Shown piece after piece: positions 1 through 5,311 of a DNA stretch of 6,439 nt (positions are counted from its first letter, which is position 1; each line of letters starts with the position of its first letter). The notes under the pieces are model-generated. The model was not told where the DNA came from. It ran no database searches and worked only from the letters and a program-made list of their open reading frames with translations. Position numbers and translations under genes: made by a program. The stretch covers positions 1 to 6,439 of the forward strand of contig JAFDKD010000178.1 in the NCBI GenBank assembly GCA_019307165.1. The letters are read 5' to 3'. The stretch is from Deltaproteobacteria bacterium. GTDB taxonomy: Bacteria; Desulfobacterota; DSM-4660; Desulfatiglandales; Desulfatiglandaceae.

Positions 1-21
1 CTCCCCAAGGGTTCGAAAAAA

Positions 22-219
22 GTGAAGCGGACCGCTGCGGCCCTGGTGATCCTGCTGGGTCTTGTTCTTGCCGTGGTGAACCCGGATCGGATCAGCGCCG
101 ACAGGAGCGCCGAAACGGCGGGACAAATTGAAAAAGACAAGGGCAACCAGGCGACCCCCCGGCCCGAACCGGCTGAATCCGCCTCGGAATTCAAGATCAT
201 CGACGACGAAGGGTGCTAG
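22..219 (+). CDS. Short membrane-anchored or secreted protein, unknown function (possibly 5'-partial)
   Basis: A 65-residue product from a GTG start. Residues 2-3 are Lys-Arg, followed by a hydrophobic run at about residues 4-20 (Ala, Leu, Val, Ile, Gly). This fits an N-terminal signal peptide or a single membrane anchor. The rest is polar, rich in Glu, Ala and Pro, and ends in an acidic tail with a terminal Cys (IIDDEGC). A weak purine-rich stretch (AAGGG, bases 7-11) lies 10 bases before the GTG. The frame is also open upstream to base 1 through a Lys/Ser-rich stretch, so the true start could lie before the window. I do not recognise the family. The topology suggests the polar tail sits outside the cytoplasm, which is inference. 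No terminator is evident after it. Confidence 0.5.
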   Translation: MKRTAAALVILLGLVLAVVNPDRISADRSAETAGQIEKDKGNQATPRPEPAESASEFKIIDDEGC

Positions 220-246
220 GCATTTAATCCATTTTGGTCACTTTTT

Positions 247-262
247 GGGCTCGGTGGTTGCA
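247..262 (+). promoter_or_regulatory. Weak candidate sigma-54 (-24/-12) promoter before the CBS gene
   Basis: The sequence GGGCTCGGTGGTTGCA has GG at 248-249 and GC at 260-261, separated by exactly 10 bases, with a full TTGCA at the -12 element. The -24 half matches TGGCAC at only four of six positions. It lies about 95 bases before the CBS gene. Chance occurrence is quite possible, and no activator site is visible. Confidence 0.2.
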
Positions 263-357
263 GTGCCCCTAATGGGGGCGGCGTTAAAGCCAAGTTCTAC
301 GGAACCGGATGGTTTACTTGAAAACAACCTCTTTATTTCTCCAAGGAGCTTTGCCTG

Positions 358-942
358 ATGAAAGATGACAAGAAGGTCGGGGACATCATGTCCCACATTG
401 AAGAGTACGAAACGATTCGGGAAGACGAGCCCCTCTGCAATGCGATCCACAAGTTGAGGGATAATTTCGAGAAGATCCAGGCGGCCGCAGACGATACCTA
501 TCACAAGACCTTCATGGTTACGGACAAAGAGGGCGAGATCGTGGGCAAGCTGTCGATTTTTGATCTGATCCGCGGGTTGGTTCCCAAAAGTGTCAAAATG
601 TCGGAGAACTCGCGAGCCCAGTACAAACTCCTGTCCTCCCGCGCAAAGGAGGTCGCCGACCGCGCCGGAGACGTGGCGGAGCGTTACCAGTGGCTTCACC
701 ATACCTTTCTGGACCTGGTGGTCCGGGAAACCCAGAAGCTGGTCAAGGAAGTTATGTCGCCCATTTATCCCTTTCTGGATGAGGATGACACCATCAACAA
801 GGCCATCTATGTGATGTTCAAGGAGAATATCCGACAGCCCATGGTGGAGCGGGACGGTAAAATCGTGGGCTTGGTCAGCATTATGGATGTCTTTCCGACC
901 CTGCTGGATGTGGCGGGAGATGAATGTTTTTTGACGCTGTAA
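358..942 (+). CDS. CBS-domain pair protein with a helical insert between the two CBS motifs
   Basis: A 194-residue cytoplasmic protein with no membrane segment. CBS motif 1 spans about residues 5-75, opening with VGDIMS and closing with a V-T-D-x-E-G-x-I-V-G-K-L-S-x-x-D pattern (54-69). CBS motif 2 spans about 127-187, opening with VKEVMSP and closing with DGKIVGLVSIMDV (166-178). Between them, residues 76-125 form a charged, probably helical insert longer than in a minimal CBS pair. CBS pairs usually bind adenine nucleotides and tune a partner; no effector domain is attached, so this is probably a stand-alone sensor or regulatory subunit with an unknown ligand. The ATG at 358 is backed by AAGGAG at 343-348 with nine bases of spacing. 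The neighbours do not identify a partner. Fold call is firm, role unknown. Confidence 0.9.
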   Translation: MKDDKKVGDIMSHIEEYETIREDEPLCNAIHKLRDNFEKIQAAADDTYHKTFMVTDKEGEIVGKLSIFDLIRGLVPKSVKMSENSRAQYKLLSSRAKEVADRAGDVAERYQWLHHTFLDLVVRETQKLVKEVMSPIYPFLDEDDTINKAIYVMFKENIRQPMVERDGKIVGLVSIMDVFPTLLDVAGDECFLTL

Positions 943-1067
943 TCTCTAGCCAGTGCCCCTTCGGTCATTTCACTACAGAGACTCAGGCGACGTTGAAAAA
1001 AGGACTTTCCGGTTTTTCAGTGGGTAGCCGGGTATAGAAAAGCCTATCAATTGAAAGCGGCAACATT

Positions 1068-1103
1068 CGTGCTCGTGGTCGCAGTCGTCATCGTAATCGA
1101 CTT
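1068..1103. repeat. Degenerate hexamer tandem repeat, six units of CG-N-N-N-T
   Basis: The units are CGTGCT, CGTGGT, CGCAGT, CGTCAT, CGTAAT and CGACTT, in exact 6-base phase. Every unit starts with CG and ends in T. This periodicity creates a spurious Val/Ile-rich reading frame across the stretch. Confidence 0.6.
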
Positions 1104-1132
1104 CATTCAATTTCGCTTACAAGTCGCCGTAG

Positions 1133-1153
1133 GGCGGGGTTTTACACCCCGCC
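1133..1153. repeat. Perfect GC-rich hairpin inside the MITE-like element
   Basis: GGCGGGGT at 1133-1140 pairs with ACCCCGCC at 1146-1153 around a 5-base loop. It is preceded by GTAGG, echoing the GTAGGGCGG of the repeat cores. No T-tract follows, so it reads as a repeat palindrome (REP-like) rather than a terminator. Confidence 0.55.
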
Positions 1154-1172
1154 AAAGGGTCCGGCAGAAGCC

Positions 1173-1248
1173 AATCGATCTGCTGCGGCATATAAAATGC
1201 CGCCCTACAACACAACGATTACGAGCACCGCTTCGCTGAGCACAAGCA
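1173..1248 (+). repeat. Dispersed repeat core, copy A
   Basis: Bases 1197-1248 match the reverse complement of 6325-6376 at 45 of 52 positions, including two perfect runs of 14 and 18 bases (ATGCCGCCCTACAA and ACGAGCACCGCTTCGCTG). An upstream part, 1173-1191, matches the reverse complement of 6406-6424 at 16 of 19. Within copy A the two parts form a tight hairpin (GCGGCAT 1185-1191 with ATGCCGC 1197-1203, 5-base loop). In copy B the same arms enclose a 29-base insertion. Confidence 0.75.
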
Positions 1249-1290
1249 TTGGTTAACGCAATATTCACCCACTGAAAACCCAGAAACCCC

Positions 1291-1331
1291 GAAAAAAAAG
1301 GGAGACACTTCCCACGAAGCGATCTCCCTTT
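1291..1331 (-). terminator. Intrinsic terminator of the flavodoxin gene
   Basis: Read on the minus strand, AAAGGGAGA (1331-1323) pairs perfectly with TCTCCCTTT (1305-1297). The 17-base loop contains a further 4-bp stem (CTTC with GAAG) capped by a tetraloop. The 3' arm runs directly into a tract of eight T in total before CGGGG. It sits about 90 bases after the flavodoxin stop, in the right orientation. This is the clearest terminator in the window. Confidence 0.85.
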
Positions 1332-1419
1332 GTTGATTTATCCCGCCCCGCGCCGTCGATACCGGGACCGGCCTGCCAAACGCGCGGCGATGCCTGTTTT
1401 TCAAGGACCTTGAGTTTTT

Positions 1420-1923
1420 TCAGGAATGGGCCCGCGCCCTGGTAATCATGGATTGGGCCCAGTCCTTCCCGTCTTCAAGGTCCGCCTGGTCGGGATGCCC
1501 CATTGCGCTTTGGGCCTCTTCCGCCCAGGCCCGATGCTCTGCCTTCTGCCTCACAGCGTCGAGTATTTTATCATTCACCTTGCCGCGGCATCCGAATGTC
1601 CCGAGCACGACGGCGTGTTTGGCCAGGGTCAGCGAATAGTAGAACGCGGTTACGGCGAGTTCACCGCCTCTAAGGGACCCATGGGTCGCAAAGAATCCCA
1701 CTTTTTGACCCTCGGGGATTCCTTTGACAAAGGCCTCAACCTTTCCGGGGACGCTGTGGGCCTGGACCGGGAAACCGATCAAGATGAGGTCATAGCCGGT
1801 TACACTGGAAACCTCTTTTATGGGCATGATCTCTTTTTCCGCCTGCTCGATGCCCTCGAAAACGGCGTTTGCCAGTTTTTCGGTGTTTCCGGATTGCGAA
1901 TAATATGTGACCAGTGCCTTCAT
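1420..1923 (-). CDS. Flavodoxin-family protein
   Basis: A 167-residue soluble protein with a flavodoxin-like fold, expected to bind FMN and shuttle electrons in the cytoplasm. The FMN phosphate loop is S-Q-S-G-N-T at residues 9-14 (preceded by VTYY). The next beta strand and loop read YDLILIGFPVQAHSVPG (44-60), and a third loop is FATHGSLRGG (78-87); these sit where the isoalloxazine-contacting loops lie in the family. Length is typical of short-chain flavodoxins or flavodoxin-like proteins. The ATG at 1923 is chosen because GGAGGAGG precedes it with about seven bases of spacing; the frame continues 30 codons upstream, but the ATG at 2013 lacks an RBS. The gene stands alone, with no obvious redox partner in the window, and ends at a strong terminator. 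Specific partner and physiological role cannot be told. Confidence 0.88.
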   Translation of the reverse strand: MKALVTYYSQSGNTEKLANAVFEGIEQAEKEIMPIKEVSSVTGYDLILIGFPVQAHSVPGKVEAFVKGIPEGQKVGFFATHGSLRGGELAVTAFYYSLTLAKHAVVLGTFGCRGKVNDKILDAVRQKAEHRAWAEEAQSAMGHPDQADLEDGKDWAQSMITRARAHS

Positions 1924-1956
1924 TGAAACCTCCTCCAATAGAAAATAATCTTCGAA

Positions 1957-1985
1957 CACATACAGGATTTTTGATTTGAATGCAA
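1957..1985 (-). promoter_or_regulatory. Weak sigma-70-type promoter candidate for the flavodoxin gene
   Basis: On the minus strand TTGCAT (1985-1980) and TATGTG (1962-1957) are separated by 17 bases, about 35 bases before the start codon. The -35 matches four of six consensus bases but the -10 only three, so this rests mainly on spacing and position. Confidence 0.25.
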
Positions 1986-2150
1986 GCGATTTGAAAACGC
2001 CCACGTCCTTCATCGGAATATCGTCCGCTCATCGTTTCTATCGCGGTCTAAGCCGCTCCCGCACCGGCCGGTTTCCGTCTTGCGGCCTTGCCGGGCCCGT
2101 TTTTTGGCGACCTGACCGAAGGACCGTGCTATAAAGGCCTGAACCGTAAA

Positions 2151-2203
2151 GAAGCCGGGCCCTATACATTGAATATTGAACATTGAGTTATTGACCCGGC
2201 TTC
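2151..2203. repeat. Long-loop inverted repeat enclosing a heptamer microrepeat
   Basis: GAAGCCGGG (2151-2159) and CCCGGCTTC (2195-2203) are perfect 9-bp inverted copies. The 35-base loop holds near-heptamer units starting TTGA: TTGAATA (2169-2175), TTGAACA (2176-2182) and TTGAGTTA (2183-2190), then TTGACCC. No T-tract follows. The 481-base gap between the flavodoxin and crotonase genes (1924-2404) contains this, another inverted repeat and a second microrepeat, but no gene that I can support. Confidence 0.5.
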
Positions 2204-2245
2204 GCTAAAGGGCAGCTACGCCGCGGCAAGAAATTTATGGATGCG

Positions 2246-2307
2246 CGGCACTCAACCTCAAAACCGAAGTCTTGTAGGGCAGACGCGTTCATTCAAGTTG
2301 AGTGCCG
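2246..2307. repeat. Inverted repeat with TTGTAGGGC in the loop
   Basis: CGGCACTCAAC (2246-2256) and GTTGAGTGCCG (2297-2307) are perfect 11-bp inverted copies around a 40-base loop. The loop carries TTGTAGGGC (2272-2280), a 9-mer also present in the repeat copy at 6363-6371 and, on the other strand, at 1202-1210. It may be a diverged relative of that repeat family, which is inference. Confidence 0.5.
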
Positions 2308-2315
2308 GGCCACAA

Positions 2316-2343
2316 CCAATTTTCAATCTTCAATTCTCAATTT
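2316..2343. repeat. Heptamer tandem repeat, four units near TCAATTT
   Basis: Consecutive 7-base units CCAATTT, TCAATCT, TCAATTC and TCAATTT in exact phase, just before the crotonase gene. The units differ at one to three positions. No function is visible. Confidence 0.55.
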
Positions 2344-2404
2344 CTTTACTGTCCTTCAAGTGACCAGAACGATCTAAAACGAATGGAATAGAGGTGCCCG
2401 GAAA

Positions 2405-3205
2405 TTGACATCGGAATCTGACATTATAGTGGAAAGAAAAGGCGCCGTCTGTACACTGACCATCAATCGCCCGGAGAAACGAAATGCCCTGACGCCCGAA
2501 TGTCTTGCTCGAATGGCGGACGTGTTGGACTCGCTTGCGGATGACGGGTCGGTGCGGGCGGTTGTGCTTCGTGGCGCGGGAGAGCGCGTTTTTTCGGCAG
2601 GTTACGATATCACGGCCCTGCCCACGGATTCGGGAGTGGCGGAACGGCTGGATCCCGGGGCCGAATCTCCCCTGGAACGGACCATACAGGCCATGCGCCG
2701 TTTTCCCTATCCGGTGATCGCCATGCTCAATGGTGACGCTTTCGGGGGTGCGTGCGAACTGGCAATCTGCTGCGACATTCGAATCCAGGCGAAGCATGCC
2801 CGGATGGGTATGCCGCCCGCCAAGCTGGGATTGGTCTATCCCTATGCCGGATACAGACGTTTTTTGGCGCTGCTGGGTCTGAGCCGCGCCCTGGAAATTT
2901 TTCTCACGGGCCGCACATACGACAGTGCGCAATGCCTGGGACTGGGGCTTGTCAATTATGTGGTCCCGGCCGAACAACTGAGCCCCTTCACCTACGACAT
3001 GGCGGAAGAGATCGCAGACAACGCGCCCCTGTCGTTAAGGGGCTCCAAAGCGGCCCTGTACAAAATCGCGGAGACCCCCGTGCTGACATCCTCGGAAGAG
3101 GTCGAACTCCAATCCCTTTTTGTTCGGTCATTGCAGAGCGAAGACGTGAAAGAGGGGAAACGGGCCTTCCGTGAAAAGCGGAAGCCCAGGTTCCAGGGCA
3201 GGTAG
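2405..3205 (+). CDS. Enoyl-CoA hydratase/isomerase (crotonase) family protein, methylmalonyl-CoA decarboxylase-like
   Basis: A 266-residue crotonase-fold protein, of usual length. The first oxyanion-hole segment is FSAGYDITALP (63-73) and the second is GGACE (114-118). E118 aligns with the first catalytic Glu of classical hydratases. The second catalytic Glu is absent: where hydratases have a Pro-Glu pair, this protein has PP (137-138), within MPPAKLGLVYPYAG. Compared from memory with E. coli methylmalonyl-CoA decarboxylase (ScpB/YgfG), the layout is similar: a Tyr (Y145) at the ScpB Y140 position and a near-identical C-terminus (AFREKRKPRFQGR, ending at 266). The ScpB His of AGHDI is Tyr here (Y67). 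An acyl-CoA decarboxylase or unusual hydratase/isomerase is therefore more likely than a standard beta-oxidation hydratase. Start is TTG, supported by GAGGTG (2391-2396) eight bases upstream; no better start exists. It appears monocistronic. Confidence 0.88.
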   Translation: MTSESDIIVERKGAVCTLTINRPEKRNALTPECLARMADVLDSLADDGSVRAVVLRGAGERVFSAGYDITALPTDSGVAERLDPGAESPLERTIQAMRRFPYPVIAMLNGDAFGGACELAICCDIRIQAKHARMGMPPAKLGLVYPYAGYRRFLALLGLSRALEIFLTGRTYDSAQCLGLGLVNYVVPAEQLSPFTYDMAEEIADNAPLSLRGSKAALYKIAETPVLTSSEEVELQSLFVRSLQSEDVKEGKRAFREKRKPRFQGR

Positions 3206-3338
3206 GGACAACGGATTTAAGTCATCTGCAATACCTGATCCGCTCCTCCACGGCTGGGTTGTGGTGGGGTTCACTGATCAATCATATCAGATGCCATAAA
3301 ATTTCTTAACTTTAGTCACTTGAAAAGGAGAAATGACC

Positions 3339-3620
3339 GTGGGAGATGAGCCGAAGGGACTTAAAGTGGAGTTTCCGAAAGAGATGCGTACGGGCCTCTA
3401 TTCCAATAACATGGTGGTGGCCCATACACGGGAGGAGTTTATTCTTGACTTCATCATGATGGCGCCCCCTTCGGGCACGGTGGTTTCCAGAATCGTCATG
3501 AGTCCGGGGCACATAAAGCGGGTCATCCATGCGCTGCAGGAAAACCTCGCCAAATATGAGGCCAAATTCGGCGCGATTCCAACCCCCGAAACACCCACCC
3601 CGGAACTCACCCTTCAGTAG
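3339..3620 (+). CDS. DUF3467 family protein
   Basis: A 93-residue cytoplasmic protein from a GTG start. The pattern fits DUF3467: GLYSNNMVVAHTREEFILDF (19-38), an SRIVMSPGHIKRVI stretch (50-63), then an NLAKYEAKFG helix (69-78) and a Pro/Thr-rich tail. The family's function is not established. Start choice: an ATG in frame at 3333 lies only two bases after AAGGAG (3325-3330), too close for normal initiation, whereas the GTG at 3339 has eight bases of spacing, so GTG is preferred. It opens a three-gene cluster with a Cys-rich small protein (21-base gap) and an M20 peptidase. The 133 bases before it contain no convincing promoter, although transcription probably starts there. Family assignment is by recognised pattern, not a search. 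Confidence 0.85.
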   Translation: MGDEPKGLKVEFPKEMRTGLYSNNMVVAHTREEFILDFIMMAPPSGTVVSRIVMSPGHIKRVIHALQENLAKYEAKFGAIPTPETPTPELTLQ

Positions 3621-3641
3621 AAAGCGGTAGAGAGGGCGATC

Positions 3642-3833
3642 ATGGAATTCTGCGATTTCAGCTGCAGATGTGCGGTCCGGCCGGAAGCCGGGTCGCTGGA
3701 CGGTTCGGGAAGCTGCCGTACGTTTCAAGCCGTTTACTGCGAAAAGAAAAAACGCCACGTTCACAAGAACATGCCGTGTCCCGACAAAGTGGGCCGTTCT
3801 CCGAAGGCGGATGCCGGGGAAGCGCCTTCTTAA
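3642..3833 (+). CDS. Small Cys-rich protein, putative metal-binding, unknown function
   Basis: A 63-residue protein with six cysteines: C4, C8, C10 near the start (CDFSCRC), then C25, C33 and C46, plus H39 and H41 in a basic KKKRHVHKN segment (35-43). Residues 47-63 are polar and probably disordered. There is no signal peptide or membrane segment. The Cys/His arrangement suggests zinc or iron-sulfur binding, which is inference; I do not recognise a named family. Support for a real gene: an ATG with GAGGG (3632-3636) five bases upstream, placement 21 bases after the DUF3467 stop, and a TAA that forms part of the RBS (TAAGGAG, 3831-3837) of the following peptidase gene, implying translational coupling. 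Two alternative frames here are open for a similar length but lack this fit. Confidence 0.7.
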   Translation: MEFCDFSCRCAVRPEAGSLDGSGSCRTFQAVYCEKKKRHVHKNMPCPDKVGRSPKADAGEAPS

Positions 3834-3845
3834 GGAGCCCGCTTT

Positions 3846-5036
3846 ATGTACCAGGAAACGTATTCTGATCTTCTAAGGCAACTATCCGAAAATGAATTGG
3901 TGTCTCTAACGCAGAAGTTAATTCAATTCAAAAGTATAAACCCTCCGGGAAATGAATTGGAGATCGCAGAATACATCGGCGGATTGCTGGCCGAAGAAGG
4001 AATGGAAGTCGAGGTGCTGGCGCACAGCGGGAGCCGTGCCAGCGTAATGGCCAAGGTGGTTGGCGGGGAGGAACCCGCCTTGATCTATAGCGGCCATCTG
4101 GACGTGGTCCAGGCCGAGGGCAACTGGCGGCATGATCCGTTTTCAGGCCACATAGCTGACGGCAAAATATGGGGGCGGGGCGCAACGGACATGAAGAGCG
4201 GTGTTGCCGCCATGATAGCTGCTGCTTCGGCGATAGCAAGAGCCCGCCTGAAGCTGAAAGGCCCATTATTCCTCAGTTTTACGGCCGGAGAGGAAACCGA
4301 TAATTTAGGGGCAGTGGAAACCTTGAATAATTATCATTTCGGACCGGTGAGGGCCATTTTTGTGTCTGAACCAAGCGACAACGAGATCTACACGGCTGAA
4401 AAGGGCGCCCTTTGGCTGGAAATTTGGACTTATGGCCGTGCGGCTCATATCTCGCGCATGGAAGACGGCAGAAATGCACTCATGATGATGCTGCCCATCC
4501 TGGAGGCCTTGGACAAGATGGAGGTGCCCTATGAAACGCACCCCCTGCTGGGGGATTACCAACGAAGCATCAATGCCATTCGTGCAGGTGAAAATACCAA
4601 TACGATTCCTGCAGATTGTGTGGCAAAAGTGGATCAGCGGACCGTTCCGGGGCAGAACCATGAGGCGTTGGTGAGCCGGATCAGAGACTTGATCAATGAG
4701 GTTTCGCAAGCGAGCAATCTGGTAGATTTCAAAGCCGAATTACGTATTATTACGGACAACCCGCCTTTGGAAGTCGATGCCAAGGAACCCGTCCTGGCAA
4801 AGCTCTTCAAAATCGCGGCCGAGATCAATGGAAAGGCCCAGGAGGAACCCAAGGGGGTTGGGTACTTTACGGATGCGGTGAAATTTTCACCGGCCCTGGG
4901 GGCGCCTTTTGCTATTTGCGGCCCGGGCAATCCCAGCCTGAATCACAAAGCGGACGAGAGTGTGGAGATCGGCAGGCTCATCGATTCCGCCCGGATTTAC
5001 ACCATGGCCGCCGCAGAATATCTCGGCGCCGGCTAA
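3846..5036 (+). CDS. M20 family metallopeptidase (ArgE/DapE/ACY1/CPG2 type)
   Basis: A 396-residue cytoplasmic hydrolase expected to use two metal ions to cleave an amide bond in an N-acyl amino acid, dipeptide or succinyl-diaminopimelate-like substrate. All catalytic positions are visible: H84 and D86 in SGHLDVV, bridging D115 in GRGATDMKSG, catalytic base E149 and ligand E150 in AGEETDN, ligand E175 in VSEPSDN, and H367 in NPSLNHKADESV. The dimerisation domain spans about 180-290 and carries H201 (GRAAHIS), placed like the His that reaches into the partner's active site. Length fits the ArgE/DapE branch. Substrate cannot be fixed from sequence; no arginine or lysine biosynthesis gene is nearby. 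ATG start with AAGGAG eight to nine bases upstream, overlapping the preceding stop. It is the last gene of the cluster and no T-rich terminator follows. Confidence 0.93.
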   Translation: MYQETYSDLLRQLSENELVSLTQKLIQFKSINPPGNELEIAEYIGGLLAEEGMEVEVLAHSGSRASVMAKVVGGEEPALIYSGHLDVVQAEGNWRHDPFSGHIADGKIWGRGATDMKSGVAAMIAAASAIARARLKLKGPLFLSFTAGEETDNLGAVETLNNYHFGPVRAIFVSEPSDNEIYTAEKGALWLEIWTYGRAAHISRMEDGRNALMMMLPILEALDKMEVPYETHPLLGDYQRSINAIRAGENTNTIPADCVAKVDQRTVPGQNHEALVSRIRDLINEVSQASNLVDFKAELRIITDNPPLEVDAKEPVLAKLFKIAAEINGKAQEEPKGVGYFTDAVKFSPALGAPFAICGPGNPSLNHKADESVEIGRLIDSARIYTMAAAEYLGAG

Positions 5037-5090
5037 ACCCGCCACGTCCAGCGCCGGCCTTTCCACCCTCTGCGGGGGAGGTGGATTCTC

Positions 5091-5171
5091 ACCGCGAAGA
5101 TTACGAAGACCACGAATGATTTCTAAATGGGAACAGCGACATCTTTTCGTGTTCTTCGTGCGCTTTGTGGT
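5091..5171. repeat. Imperfect inverted repeat with 26-base arms made of 9-base units
   Basis: Bases 5091-5116 and 5146-5171 are inverted copies matching at 20 of 26 positions around a 29-base loop. Each arm is built in 9-base phase: CGAAGATTA, CGAAGACCA, CGAATGATT on the left and TTCGTGTTC, TTCGTGCGC, TTTGTGGTA on the right. It lies between the convergent peptidase and purH genes. There is no T-tract, so I call it a repeat; a role as a weak bidirectional transcription barrier is possible. Confidence 0.6.
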
Positions 5172-5311
5172 AAATTTACAGCGTAGGCAAATGACGAAGA
5201 CCCGACCGGCGGGAACAAAAGTGCATTGAATTTAGAATATGGAGGCCTGGATTTTACTACAGGGAGCTTTTAAGCGGCGCTGAACAATTTCGGCGACTCG
5301 TCCCGAAGCCC

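Larger units (their letters stand above)
1006..1286. repeat. MITE-like non-coding element with 20-bp imperfect terminal inverted repeats
   Basis: Bases 1006-1025 and 1267-1286 are inverted copies matching at 18 of 20 positions, including a perfect 12-bp core (TTTTCAGTGGGT at 1014-1025, its complement at 1267-1278). The enclosed ~240 bp has no convincing gene. It contains a hexamer microrepeat (1068-1103), a perfect GC-rich hairpin (1133-1153), a second hairpin (1185-1203) and a core shared with another site in this window (1173-1248). I see no clear target-site duplication, so mobility is inference. The left end overlaps a weak hairpin (994-1019) that might help end transcription of the CBS gene. 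Together with the flavodoxin terminator this accounts for the gap from 943 to 1419. Confidence 0.5.

Noticed and set aside
238..702. A 154-codon minus-strand open frame
   Set aside because: Antisense to the CBS-domain gene, with no motifs of its own.
1051..1239. A 62-codon open frame starting with a Val/Ile-rich, membrane-like segment
   Set aside because: The hydrophobic run is the translation of a CGNNNT hexamer array, and the rest reads through hairpins and the dispersed core. It starts with TTG and has no RBS.
1426..1926. A 166-codon plus-strand open frame
   Set aside because: Mirror of the flavodoxin gene, whose minus-strand frame has the FMN-binding loop, RBS and terminator.
2059..2112. 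GC-rich palindromic stretch followed by a T run (CGGGCCCGTTTTTT)
   Set aside because: The palindrome has no loop, and no plus-strand gene ends upstream for it to terminate.
2330..2977. A 215-codon open frame on the minus strand
   Set aside because: It is antisense to the crotonase gene, has a composition rich in Arg, Gly, His and Gln, no recognisable motif and no RBS. The sense frame has clear family motifs.
5062..5085. Stem TCCACC/GGTGGA shortly after the M20 peptidase stop
   Set aside because: A six-base stem with a large loop and no T-tract is too weak to call a terminator.
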